A stretch of DNA of 64,000 nucleotides from Globisporangium splendens (taxonomy: Eukaryota; Oomycota; Peronosporomycetes; Pythiales; Pythiaceae): assembly GCA_006386115.1 (NCBI GenBank), contig VFIW01000069.1, forward strand, positions 186,001 to 250,000, given 5' to 3'. Below are positions 23,001 through 33,551 of the stretch, one piece after another. Position 1 is the first letter of the stretch, and each line of letters opens with the position of its first letter. The translations under genes were made by a program, and so were the position numbers. The notes below the pieces were generated by a model that saw only the letters and a list, made by a program, of their open reading frames with translations, ran no database searches and had not been told where the DNA came from.

Positions 23001-26000
23001 GGAGCAGGAGCACGTTCAAATCATCTGATGTGTTCGCAAAGTAGAACCTGATTTTTGCATCTTGATCCATTCGGCTCCATTTCTTGAGACGCTCGATCAA
23101 ATTGGGCAGCTCCTTCTCCTTGCACACACTTTTCCACAATTCCAATGCATCCTCAATGCTGGCATAGACAGCATACTTTGTCGAACTGGAGCAGGGCAGA
23201 ACACGTTTGGTGTCAGCACGCACGATGCCGTGAGATTGTTTAAGCAAGTAGTGTCCTGATTGAGGCTGCAGTGCTTGATTCTTCGCCAGTCTGACGTCAC
23301 GCTTCTCAATCTTTAGGACGGATTCAGCTTCGTTCCCAGTCGACAGCGCCATTAGCGATTCACTTGAGCAAACTTGCCCTTTTGCATGATCAACAGCCAC
23401 CACGATTACTTCGAAGGCTCTGTGTGATTGTTGTCTATCCAAACCGGTCGAGACGAGCTCAAACGAACTCAAATCAATGGAGACAACCCCATCGGTGGTC
23501 ACATTCCACGTCGATATGAGTTGAGGCTGATTAGCGAGGAATGCTGTACTTGGAACCTCGTACTCAGGGATACTCGAAAGACAATAGGCAACGCGGTTGT
23601 CATGTTCTCGTCGTTGCGATCCACTACGCGGTGCGCTTTCATTTGCAGTGTCCATGACTTTTTCTCCTGCAGCCATAGCCATGTCGCCCGTATCCGTCCT
23701 ATCGACCTCAAAAGGGGTTTGTAATAATGTCGGTTTTGGGGGACACGACTTACCCAGAAAGACGAGCGAGTTTGGCTTCGACTGAGACAGCAAGTGTCGT
23801 TTAAGGATGTACTGGTACTCGTCACTCATTTTCCGTTTCTTCAGGTAGTTGTTTTTCAACACTGAAGTCTCGAACGCAAACTCTGGCTGCGACGACTTTA
23901 CCAACACCTCGCGAACACTCTCCTCGTGAGGGTCCACGAAATGCTTCAGCGTCACCATCACTTGCGTCGATTTGTAAGCGAAATTTTTCAGTTTAATTTC
24001 CAGCACGGGCGGGGCTTGCTTCTCATCACACTTGGTACTCTGCGACAAGATCACCAGTGGACGAGAAGGGCTTGCTAGAACCGACTGCTTCTGCTGAATT
24101 AGCACGTCACTAGAAATAGAGTGCAGCTCAGTCTTCTTGCCCACGACGGAAATCAGAAACTCCAAATTCGCTGGCCGAATGCACAATGCAAACTGCTCTG
24201 CAGAATGTACGGTAACGCTCACGAGAATGGGCATACCTGTCTCGTTCTTGATAATGTCAATCGTTGAATTGGCGGCAGCACTCTCAAGAACACGATCAGA
24301 AAAACGAGCCTTGATTACACGACACAGCGACACCAGGTTTTTTGCATGCCACGCGAGTAGTTGGCTCTGACAGTTTCCCGGGATCGGGATCTCGATCGTG
24401 CCACCAGTAGCGCAGCTCACGTGTTGAGCCTTCGCATTAGTCTCACGAGCGTTCGGTAAGTCCCACAACCATCGAGACCCCACACTGACTTGCCAAACTC
24501 CGTCTAGAGTACCCAGCTTGATTTCCCCATTGCTGTCGGATTGCAGTCTGACGACTATGTCTTTTGCCGAATGGATATGCTTGCACTTCTGTGTTTTGTA
24601 TCGCTTCGCCATTGTGACCAAGCAGAAGTACGCTGAACGATTGAACAGAAGGAGCAGACGGCGTTCCACCAATGGGTCGACGAACCAAATGCGGCGAATA
24701 GTGAAGTCGATGCTTGGTGGCGTGCTGAATCTTGAAAAACTTACTAGCGCTTAGGTTTTGTTCAGCAACCTTGTTACTGTCAGCATCAAGCACTGAATCA
24801 TCCTTTCTCTTGCATGCTCTCAGCGAAATGAACAGACGTGTGGCATCCGAAGGGATTTCGAAACTCAAATCAGCCTGCTGAAACTCGTTCATGTCGGCAA
24901 AGTGAAACTCTTCTCTCGTCTTTCCCCCCTCGGCTCCTTCGAGCTTCTCAAAGCGAATTTCCGCGTGTACGTGCGTCAAACCATCCAAAGGCAGCTCTGC
25001 ACCCGACGCGGTCAACCACGGTCGAGTAATAAGCTGAGCTCTTCCACCAGGAACTAGTTGCTGGTAGTCGATGTGCATGTCAGCCACCAGACACAAGCTG
25101 TCGGTGAAATACTCAAAAGATGGAGAGAAAGAGCCGAAGTCGTCGTGACAATACACGATCGCAAACGCTTCGGCAACCCTAGGTTGCGGTGAGATCCGAA
25201 ATGGGACGAGGATCTTTCCAGTAGCATCGGCTGTGTAAGTCCGACCCGCTTGGGTTTTCTTCGATGTGCTGAGCACCACCACTTTGGCATCTTGAACCAC
25301 TTCGCCACTTTCATCAAGAGCAACGATTTCACGACCGTCCATGGTGATCCGCTCAACGTGTCGCAAAAACCCTTTCCGAAGAATGCCGCGGCAGGTTTGT
25401 CCATTTTCGAGCACCTCGGTGACGAAGACCCCACGTTTGTGCTTGGTTTGTGGGAGCGAAATCGCAATTCGTGATTCCTGGAAGGCAGACAAATGGCTCA
25501 AGTCAATATGCTGCTCGTCGTTCGGCAGTAAACCATCCAGATTAATGTTTTCTGGAATCTCCTTCCGAAATCGTGAGTAGTACTCTGTCGAACGAATCTC
25601 GTACAGATGCACGGTCAGATCCTTGATATTTCGGACACGAACGTGGACAGTCAACTCATCCTCTGGGCTGAAATAGGTCAAGTTTGAGCCGCAAAACGCA
25701 AGTTCTGACGAGCTCGAGAGCTCGGCAAGATAATCATTTTCTTGCTGAGGCAGGTGCTTCGATCACTCCAATACGTTCCCTTGGCCAGTCTTGATCATGC
25801 ATCGAGCCTTTATGGACTGCAAAAACGCTACAGTCAATTGTTTCTCAAGTATGGCCTCAACGACTTCGGACACGCGACCAGTCCTCCAAAGTACTAACAA
25901 CGCTTTCTGGACAATCGCGCAATCAGTTGTTTTGGACACACTCTTGAAGCCAAGTTGTGCCGCAAACGCAGCACAGGTTGCATCGCCTGAGCCCTCAAAC

Positions 26001-27668
26001 TCGACACGATCCTCGAGCCGAATGCCGAAGGTTGTCTTGAGAAACATATCTGCGGCCTTCAGTCGAGGAAGCTGGATGTACTCCAGCAGCGTCTCCAGAA
26101 GCTTGGGATCAGTCGCATCTCGCTGGTGCTTGCGATGCAAAAGTAGGAGCTTCTGGTAAAGAAGGACCAGTCGTAAGCCGTTCAAACGACCGGAAAACCC
26201 GCTCACGAACGTCAGCCACTGTGAGAGGTGCTCCAGCTCATAGGCGCTCTGCATGGAATCGCGACGGTCAAGCAGCTCTTTTTTGCTGTCCTCCGCTTCT
26301 ACTTGCAGCAATTTGATACCACGGATCGCAAACTTGATGTTGTCTTGGAAAAGGACAGGCTCCGTTTTCAACAAATAGCTTAGATGAGGCACAGAGAGTT
26401 TGTTGTGCGCCTGCCGAAAGCTGAACCCGCGATTCGTTGGCTTGACACTCTCCCGTTTCATGTCTTCGACAATTACATCTAGATATCTGCAGTAGTAGAT
26501 AGATAGCACATTACTTGTCGTTAGCTTTCAGTGTTGTATACTGGCGAGTCGAGGAGGAAGCTGCCGCTCCTGTACAATTTGCAATAGCACAACAGACACG
26601 CACCCCTCCACGTCGACATGCTCGAACGCAAAATTGTCCAAAAACAGCTCGAATAGCGTCCATCGCTGATCATCTGTCATAGACATGCCTTCGGTGTTGT
26701 GTAGTAGATGATTGAAAACCAGCTCTCTAGCGTAGGTGTCCAAGGCACTCAAGGCGGAACTCGCTGTGTCACCAAGTGACTGCTCGTCGGTCAACGGCGT
26801 CCACGTTTGGATCATGTCCGCCACAATGGCGTTGATGTCAAGCAGTGAGTTACTAGTGAAGAAGCAGAGACACAGAGCGCACAACACAAAACAACGGTGA
26901 GAAATCCTAAAATCAAACTCAAGACACCTCGAACTTACTCGAGGTGTGTGGGCAGCTCCGTACTGGAAGATACACTCGCGGGAGCGCTGTCAGCAAATTC
27001 AATACCCATTGCAGTCCCCAGTTCTCTTGTTGCGTACGCAATCTATGCATGAGCAAGCGCGTGGTGTCAATTGGATGCATGATCACCGCACAAAGCCATC
27101 TGCTAAAATCAAGCAAAGAGGAAAAAAAACGCAGACAAGAGCAGGATACTTTCATACCTCGCTGTCTGCGTTTCCGCTCGTTTGAAGTGATGCCTGAACT
27201 CGACTCTGCAGCTCCAGTTCCAGCAGCAACAGGCGCTGTTCCACTCGCGTCGCTTTCTTGCAGTACTGCTTGGTGCGAAGCTGTTCGACCACTTTCATCA
27301 GCTTGACTCTGTTTTGTTCAACAAACTGTGCCGCCTTGGTCACTGTGTCAGCTCCCTCATCACCTTCGTTGTGCTCTTCTTCAGTATCGCCATCGCCTTG
27401 AATCCCATCCAATAGCAGTAGTTGCAGCTCGTGCAGGTCACACAGCGCCGAGTAGTACAATGCGTCGGGCGTTCCCGGCAGCAGCGCCGCGCGCACGACA
27501 TCGCGCTTCTCGTGCATGCTCTGGGCGATGGCGAACTGCTCGTGGAACGCGATCTGCAGCGTCTCGCGGGTATCCCCACTCCTCGTCGCCGCCTCTGCTT
27601 TCTTGAGACCAGCGAGACCGCCGCCGCCTTCGTCGCGCAGCGCGCTCGTACTCGTCGTCTTCGCCCAT
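20081..27668 (-). CDS. Very large unrecognised protein with beta-sandwich-like repeats; frame broken four times
   Basis: Exons are 27668-27158, 27042-26939, 26852-26542 and 26478-20081; phases fit if two small indels are allowed, totalling about 2,440 codons. The N-terminal part is helical. The middle and C-terminal parts contain several stretches that look like macroglobulin-type beta-sandwiches (LTYFSPEDELTVHVRVRNI; KYEVHFYFPEAGEYDQYPAH) and a conserved-looking end (FYKDGYTDLLGKFDYVGIN). A Lys/Arg/Glu-rich linker lies near 22620-22470. No signal peptide or membrane segment is seen. Breaks are a one-base shift near 27641, an in-frame TGA at 25763-25765, and one-base shifts at the A5 runs 24735-24739 and 22380-22384. 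Either a pseudogene or a gene with consensus errors. The macroglobulin resemblance is inference and no function is assigned. Confidence 0.6.
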
Positions 27669-28170
27669 GGCGTCGACCCCCGAATCGAAATGTGGGGCTG
27701 GTTGAGTTGAAGTGGGCAATTTGAAAAACCTCGCTCTGATTTGTTGAAGGCTGGGTACACTAGCGTGTAATGCCGAATAGTATGATTCCCTCGAATAGAG
27801 AGTCCTTCGAATATAACGTCCTGCTCAACAGAGCTCTATTACAACCGAGTGCCTTCGAATAGTGGCGATCGATTTGTGCGAAAGATAGTGATCGAAATTG
27901 CAGCAACAACGTTGCTGGCAAACGATAAGCAACTTGATGCTTTCTTCACCGAACAAAAGAGTGAATATTAGCATGATATCTGTAACTTTCTCGCATCTCC
28001 TAGCAACCTTCCGGCGTTTGTGCAGGTCTTTTTTGTCCATTCTTAAATCCAGAACGCAACTAGAGCAGTTATCCTAAATGTTGGATTTCAATTGCCTTTG
28101 TGGATGGATCTTGCCAATAAAATGCAGTGCCTTCGAATGCAACGTCCTCGTCCAATTTTGTCGCGCTGTC
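27669..28170. other. Intergenic region left of the first LINE
   Basis: It contains the promoter side of the large minus-strand gene. Short minus-strand open frames (27825-28040, 28069-28386) would run through the LINE target site but show no domain. Confidence 0.35.
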
Positions 28171-28185
28171 TAAGAATACAAGACC
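28171..28185 (+). repeat. Left target-site duplication of the first LINE
   Basis: TAAGAATACAAGACC is repeated exactly at 32681-32695. The first bases (TAAGA) could partly reflect the element's own tail, so the true duplication is 11-15 bp. Confidence 0.8.
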
Positions 28186-31100
28186 TACCATCTCGACTGG
28201 GTTCGCAGCGTCTACCAAAGCGTAGCTGGTCCATTCTCCGATCACAATGGAGTCACGATCCGGGTAGCTGTTCCTGACAAGGTGATCCAAAGCAAGAAAC
28301 CTCGTGTTGTCTATCCACTTCCGAAGAATGCAGCGGCGCACGCGGCGAGTATTGGAAAAGATTTCTTCGAAAAAGCCCATGATCAACTTGATGAATTACG
28401 TGGGCGTTACTCTTCGCCTCGTGATTATGCTCTGGCCACAGCAAATTGGTGGGATGAAGCCAAGGTCGCGCTCAGGATCGGGTACCTTGAAGCTAAAAAA
28501 TCGTACTTCGCCAGATTGAATCAAGGATACAAGAAGAAAATCCAGAGGTTGCAACGACGCCTTTCAGAATCAGAAGCGCAGATGCTCGATCACTCTGGTG
28601 GAGCGGTGGGTGATCAAAACGTGGAGTTGTCGCAAGAGTTTCTTACTACCGCCACGAGTATCCGTCGTGCCATTGCAGAATGCAAATCAAAGTGGCAGGC
28701 TTCGAAACGGGACCGCATTTTTCGGGAGTACATGCATCATGAACGAAAAACGAGCAAATCCTTCTACAAGCGTATCTCGACCAAGTTCCTTGACAACACT
28801 ATCTTCACACTCGGTGGCACAGCGACTTACGGACCCATACGTTCACGAGAACTTGCTGACGACATGGGAGAAGGATGGAAATCAATCATGCAACAGGCAA
28901 CCACTCTGCAAACTGACATCGATCAAATCCTTGATCCAGGAACAGCTATTCCTCCGTCGGACAGATTAGGCTTCCTGCTCCAACCGATCAATTCGAGTGA
29001 AATTAAACAGGCTGTGAAGAAATGCAAGAGAGGCAAAGCTCACGGTCCTGACGAACTTGGCAATGACTGGTACAGAGACCACTGTGACGAGATTACCGGT
29101 CTATTCGAGCGACTTTTCAACTTGTGGATACCCGAATGCGTTCTGCCAAGTTCGTTCAGTGAAGCCCATATTCACTGCATAAAAAAGTCCGTCTCTGCTG
29201 CATCGCCGCTGGACTACACGCCAATCGCACTCCTCAACTCTGATTACAAAATATTCACACGGATATTTGCAACCAGATTACGAACTGTGCTCCCTTGGCT
29301 TATCCATCACATGCAAGCTGGTTTCGTTCCAGGGCGAGCAATCCCGACTACGATCGATGTGCTATTGGCTGCACAACAGCGGGCCACGAGCGACCCCGCC
29401 ATGTCCAGAGCGATCGCGTTGCTCCTTGATTTTGCTAAAGTCTATGATTCAATCGATCGCAGCTTTCTGGCACAAGCGCTCCAGCATCTTGGATTCCCAT
29501 TGAAGTTCGTACACTTAGTGAAGGTGTTACACTCTCAAACCACGTACAAGTTCGTTGTCAACGGTTTCCTGTCGAGAAAGTACAACGTAACATCCGGAAT
29601 TCGTCAAGGATGTCCGCTGGCCCCTCTTCTCTTCATCTTGGCGTTAGAGGTTCTTCATCGGAAAATCGAAGCGAGTGACGAAATACACGGCGTTGAACTC
29701 CAGGCAGCAGGATGCGCAACTGAAGTCAGACTTGGAGGATACGCAGACGACACGACCATTTATCTTAGCGATCCCAAGGGTATTAATGCCGTGTTTGCAA
29801 TCCTGGACAAATATGGAGCAGCTTCTGGGCTTCGAGTCAATCGGCACAAATCTGCAGTATTACCGCTGGACAAGGAATATAGCTCCACCGAAGAGTCAGT
29901 CAGTGACATTCATGTGCTACAACGTGAGGAACATTGCCGCTACCTCTGCATCCAAGTCGGACAAACGCCTTCGAATGCAAGTAACTGGTCCAAGTGCATC
30001 CAAGCCTTACGTGTCAGACTCCGACTTGCGCGTCTCAAAACTCACTCTGTCGCCCAGCGCGCAGCAATTGCCAGTGCCGTCATCATACCCAAAGTGCTTT
30101 ATGTGGCCAGGCACTCCTGGCCATCTACGGCTATTGTCAATCAGCTACACGACCTAGTGAAACAATTTGTCTGGGGCTCAAGGAATGGTAAGGCTGCGAA
30201 ACCGTGGATGAAGGAAGAACAAGCTGAACTCAAAAAAATGAATGGAGGCTTGTCAGTACCCAACATCAGAACTGAGCTGATGACGATGAGTGCCACAGCA
30301 ATCTCCAAATGGGCAATCACTACCTCTCACATCGATCAGGTCACCGGGGAAATCTTGCTGCACAACACAAGGGCTTCTTCGACGTACATCACGCCGCTCG
30401 ATGCAATTCCAAGGCGGCCACCCCAGCTCCGTGATGCTATGTGGACAACTGGCGCAGCATTATGTGTGTTGCTCCATTCTCGGCCTTATGAGCCCAGAGA
30501 ACGTGATAATGTACGTTGGTGTTACGAGCACTTCAAGTCGACAATTGTGCAGACTCAATGGGACGACGATGTGTTCCAGATCGACCTCAGTTCTAAAATG
30601 TCTGACAGGCTTCCAGGTATCATCGCTGAAGGACGAAGGCTACGCAGGACATTCTGTGCAGAATGGCTGCCATACATGACCTCGACTGCAGATGAGTGGC
30701 TTCTTGATTCCAACGGCTCCCCATACAAGCTTGCTTGCTCACCATTATCAGTTGGAACAGCACAACTGGGCAACATACTTCGATGGGAGTGGATAAGACC
30801 AGGAGTGCTTAACTTCATCCCAACATGTGGAATCTCCGGATTCTCCCGGCCATCTATTCGAGCGCTCGAGCGGTTATGTGCTACGTTGGTATCCAACTTC
30901 CCACAGCTTCTATACCGACCACAGCAAACAAATGTGCTTCGGCTGTACAACGGGCAACGTCATTACAACCACGAATGGCATCTGCACACCAGTGAAGCAA
31001 CTCTGACCCACGTCGACACGACCCTAGTCAAAGCTACGCATACAGTTCACTCCGCAATGGACTGCGACATCATGGCAACAAGAGACTTGAACGGGCAGAA

Positions 31101-31188
31101 GGTGTCGTTCCATGCACACCCACGTTTCACAAGAATCGTGCAACTATGGGGTGGCAACGGACGACACAATACGACCAGATCTTTCTAA
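28174..31188 (+). CDS. LINE ORF2, reverse transcriptase part
   Basis: The open frame begins just after the left target-site repeat. It carries the end of an apurinic endonuclease domain (SDHNGVTIRV), a linker, then the reverse transcriptase: the palm Asp in LLDFAKVYDS (about 29430), the GIRQGCPLAPLLF motif and the catalytic GYADDTT (about 29740). No ATG is expected because the 5' end is missing. The frame ends at 31188, where the sequence continues in another frame as the zinc-knuckle and RNase H part. Such enzymes copy the element's RNA at nicked target DNA. Confidence 0.9.
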   Translation, partial: EYKTYHLDWVRSVYQSVAGPFSDHNGVTIRVAVPDKVIQSKKPRVVYPLPKNAAAHAASIGKDFFEKAHDQLDELRGRYSSPRDYALATANWWDEAKVALRIGYLEAKKSYFARLNQGYKKKIQRLQRRLSESEAQMLDHSGGAVGDQNVELSQEFLTTATSIRRAIAECKSKWQASKRDRIFREYMHHERKTSKSFYKRISTKFLDNTIFTLGGTATYGPIRSRELADDMGEGWKSIMQQATTLQTDIDQILDPGTAIPPSDRLGFLLQPINSSEIKQAVKKCKRGKAHGPDELGNDWYRDHCDEITGLFERLFNLWIPECVLPSSFSEAHIHCIKKSVSAASPLDYTPIALLNSDYKIFTRIFATRLRTVLPWLIHHMQAGFVPGRAIPTTIDVLLAAQQRATSDPAMSRAIALLLDFAKVYDSIDRSFLAQALQHLGFPLKFVHLVKVLHSQTTYKFVVNGFLSRKYNVTSGIRQGCPLAPLLFILALEVLHRKIEASDEIHGVELQAAGCATEVRLGGYADDTTIYLSDPKGINAVFAILDKYGAASGLRVNRHKSAVLPLDKEYSSTEESVSDIHVLQREEHCRYLCIQVGQTPSNASNWSKCIQALRVRLRLARLKTHSVAQRAAIASAVIIPKVLYVARHSWPSTAIVNQLHDLVKQFVWGSRNGKAAKPWMKEEQAELKKMNGGLSVPNIRTELMTMSATAISKWAITTSHIDQVTGEILLHNTRASSTYITPLDAIPRRPPQLRDAMWTTGAALCVLLHSRPYEPRERDNVRWCYEHFKSTIVQTQWDDDVFQIDLSSKMSDRLPGIIAEGRRLRRTFCAEWLPYMTSTADEWLLDSNGSPYKLACSPLSVGTAQLGNILRWEWIRPGVLNFIPTCGISGFSRPSIRALERLCATLVSNFPQLLYRPQQTNVLRLYNGQRHYNHEWHLHTSEATLTHVDTTLVKATHTVHSAMDCDIMATRDLNGQKVSFHAHPRFTRIVQLWGGNGRHNTTRSF

Positions 31189-32572
31189 AGTTGCAGCAAC
31201 GAGGACACAAATTGGCAAAGATACTCGAGATGCAGCAGTCAACAAAGCTGTCCATACAGCAGGATCTCTGTGGCCAGGACTGCAATTAATCCAATGGAGC
31301 GAATTACACAACATCCCAGTGATTACTGCTTATACGGCTCAGACTCTTCTCCGGCTGAAAGCCAACCGACTCTCCATGTGGAACTATGAGAAAGCTGATC
31401 TATCCTGCTCGAATCCCGAATGCTCCCAAGTTGTCCAATCTTCTGTTCAACATCTATTCTGGGAGTGTCTGAAAGCCAAACTGGTGTGGAACTACTTTTA
31501 TGCGCTATGGGCGAAGATCGGAATCACTCCTGGTCACGACCCCGCAATCTGGATCTTCAGTCTGGATCTACCAGATACTCCAAGGCATGCATGGACCTCG
31601 ATCAAGAGACACATTATCGGACACAAGTTCTCCACTGAACATCTCCAAGATCATCTCTATCCCGTCGCACACATGCTGTGGCGATATATGAGCGCGTCGC
31701 TCATACAAGCCATTTGGTGTGCGCATCTGCGACGCATGGATTCGAATCCAATCAAATCGACTGCTGAGATGGCGATCATGATGACCAGATTAGAGGCAGG
31801 AATGCGAAACCTCACACGACTCGCTGAAGCACAAGCTGGAGACTCGGACGGTCACACGGTTGCGGCAGTTCTCGAGGCATATGTTGACTGCTTTCTCAGC
31901 CAAACCGACGCCATCCCCTTGACTCCAAATGATACTCGCGGCGTTTACCTGTTGTTTTTCGATGGCGGATCACGCGGCAATCCAGGACCAGGAGGGACTG
32001 GATCCATTATCATGCGTGTCCATAAGGACTCGCACACAGCCAGTTTAATCTGGACCGCCAGCATGGCCTACAGCAGGAAGGACACGACCAACAACTTTGC
32101 CGAGTACTGGGGTCTCATACATGGACTCCGAGAAGCCCAACACAGTCACTTCGAACCGTTGCACGTGATTGGAGACAGTGCACTGATTATCTCCCAACAG
32201 AGAATGCATCGGTCCCCTCGACAGCACCGATTGGCACGTTTATACCAGACAAGTCGACGACTCGCGGATTGCATCGACACCCGAGGATGGTACCATCACT
32301 ACCGCGCCTTCAACAAGATGGCGGACTCAGCCGCCAACCTAGCCATGGACACCAGAACCTCAACGCAGGTTCACTTCCCAACTCAAAGAGCTGCCTTCAA
32401 CAATCTCACCCAGGATCTTGACAACGACGTCATGCATTGGCTTATGCGAAGTTCGGAAGACCCAAGGTCATTGGACAACACAAGGCAGCCTCACATAGGA
32501 CTAAGAGAACATGCCATCCTGGTCAAAGATTATTTAGCATTCAGAAGTGATCTATTGCAATTCGCGCTGTAG
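31112..32572 (+). CDS. LINE ORF2, zinc-binding and RNase H part (frame-shifted)
   Basis: This frame overlaps the reverse-transcriptase frame by 77 bp and continues it. A reverse-transcriptase-associated zinc-binding region is visible (CSNPECSQVVQSSVQHLFWEC). An RNase HI domain follows with its acidic residues: Asp in FFDGGSRGNPGPGG, Glu in NNFAEYWGL, Asp in VIGDSALI, and a final His/Asp region in HHYRAFNKMADSAANL. RNase H removes the RNA template strand. The split from the upstream part is best read as a single-base lesion between about 31140 and 31188. Confidence 0.88.
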   Translation: MHTHVSQESCNYGVATDDTIRPDLSKVAATRTQIGKDTRDAAVNKAVHTAGSLWPGLQLIQWSELHNIPVITAYTAQTLLRLKANRLSMWNYEKADLSCSNPECSQVVQSSVQHLFWECLKAKLVWNYFYALWAKIGITPGHDPAIWIFSLDLPDTPRHAWTSIKRHIIGHKFSTEHLQDHLYPVAHMLWRYMSASLIQAIWCAHLRRMDSNPIKSTAEMAIMMTRLEAGMRNLTRLAEAQAGDSDGHTVAAVLEAYVDCFLSQTDAIPLTPNDTRGVYLLFFDGGSRGNPGPGGTGSIIMRVHKDSHTASLIWTASMAYSRKDTTNNFAEYWGLIHGLREAQHSHFEPLHVIGDSALIISQQRMHRSPRQHRLARLYQTSRRLADCIDTRGWYHHYRAFNKMADSAANLAMDTRTSTQVHFPTQRAAFNNLTQDLDNDVMHWLMRSSEDPRSLDNTRQPHIGLREHAILVKDYLAFRSDLLQFAL

Positions 32573-32680
32573 ACACATTTACACTCCTGTATGAAATTCT
32601 TAATGAAGATTAGATTGGAGAATGGATATTGTAGGTCACGACGATGAACCTAAATATACCTCACATTATAAAGATAAAGA

Positions 32681-32695
32681 TAAGAATACAAGACC
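32681..32695 (+). repeat. Right target-site duplication of the first LINE
   Basis: An exact copy of the 15-base repeat at 28171-28185, immediately after the AAGATA-type tail. Confidence 0.8.
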
Positions 32696-33551
32696 GCACA
32701 CTGTTCGGTATCAATGCTTTATTGTGGGTTTTACTCATCAGATTCTCTTTTTTGCCTGACGATTTATGATCCTGAATCAGGAAGTAAATAATCAGGATTC
32801 CTGATTTTATGCTCAACGGAATAAAAGTCCTTTTTAGCCAATAAAAGGAAAAATAGAAAATAGGGAACAACCGCGACTCGCAAGTGAACTTCCGCTTGTC
32901 GATCTCGAGAAAGCTGATCTGCTGACTTATAGCCACGACGGTCGATCTGCGATGGCGATATCGATGATTTGCGTGGATGGCATGAAGACTGGTCTGGACG
33001 CAGACCAGCACCTTTGCTGTCCGCCATCTGGGCTCAATGCGATTAAAGACGATCGGTGGGGCAACACCATGGCGTGTTTCGACTGTGTGAGCTCCCAAAG
33101 AGCCCGGAATGGACTCGTGGCGGGGCGACGAACTCCATATCGCCGCCTAGCTCCAAAGACTCGAAGCCAGCTCCGACGCGTCGTTCGACGTCTTTGACTG
33201 GCATCTCGACATTCAACCGGTGAGTCTCGTGCGGAGCGACGACCCAAAGACGTGCTGCCATCGTGCATTTTTCAAACCTATCACGAAATTCGCGTTCCTG
33301 AGCCTCCCCAGCGTCTCGCAATTGTCGAGTCACCTAGTGTTTATGAGCAACGTTAACGGCGGCGCGCGACCGTGGTTTCTCACGACGATGCTGCGGTCTG
33401 CGCTCACGGGGGGAGACAACCGTTGGGACCCGCTGCGAGTTCAGCGACAGCCGCGATGCTGCGCCTCGTCCGTCGCGCATGACCTAACTGTTTATTTGAC
33501 ACACTCGCTCCAATGGCACAACTGACATCTCTGCCTCTGTGTGTTGTATAG
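32696..33551. other. Region between LINE and membrane-protein gene, possibly holding upstream exons
   Basis: AT-rich DNA to about 32900, then GC-richer DNA with coding character. A plus-strand segment to about 33217 ends at a good GTGAGT donor, and could be an exon of the gene that continues at 33552. A minus-strand frame (33043-33333) is equally charged and open. I could not decide between them. Confidence 0.3.

Larger units (their letters stand above)
28171..32695 (+). mobile_element. 5'-truncated LINE (reverse transcriptase + RNase H) with target-site duplication
   Basis: The block between two copies of TAAGAATACAAGACC (28171-28185 and 32681-32695) is a non-LTR retrotransposon. Its 5' end lies inside the endonuclease domain: only the last motif (FSDHNGVTIRV, about 28232-28264) remains in frame before the reverse transcriptase. 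The 3' end is a short tail of AAGATA repeats (ATAAAGATAAAGATAAG), as in I-, R1- or Tad-like elements. RNase H after the reverse transcriptase fits the same clades. The insertion direction is plus. The element is defective by truncation and by a frame break near 31112-31188. Confidence 0.88.

Noticed and set aside
25763..25765. Selenocysteine at TGA in the large gene (and at 11481)
   Set aside because: No SECIS-like element could be identified by eye and the positions are not in a redox motif.
25745..25774. A 30-bp intron bridging the TGA at 25763
   Set aside because: GT and AG ends exist, but 30 bp is shorter than all other introns here (at least about 55 bp) and the frame is unchanged without splicing.
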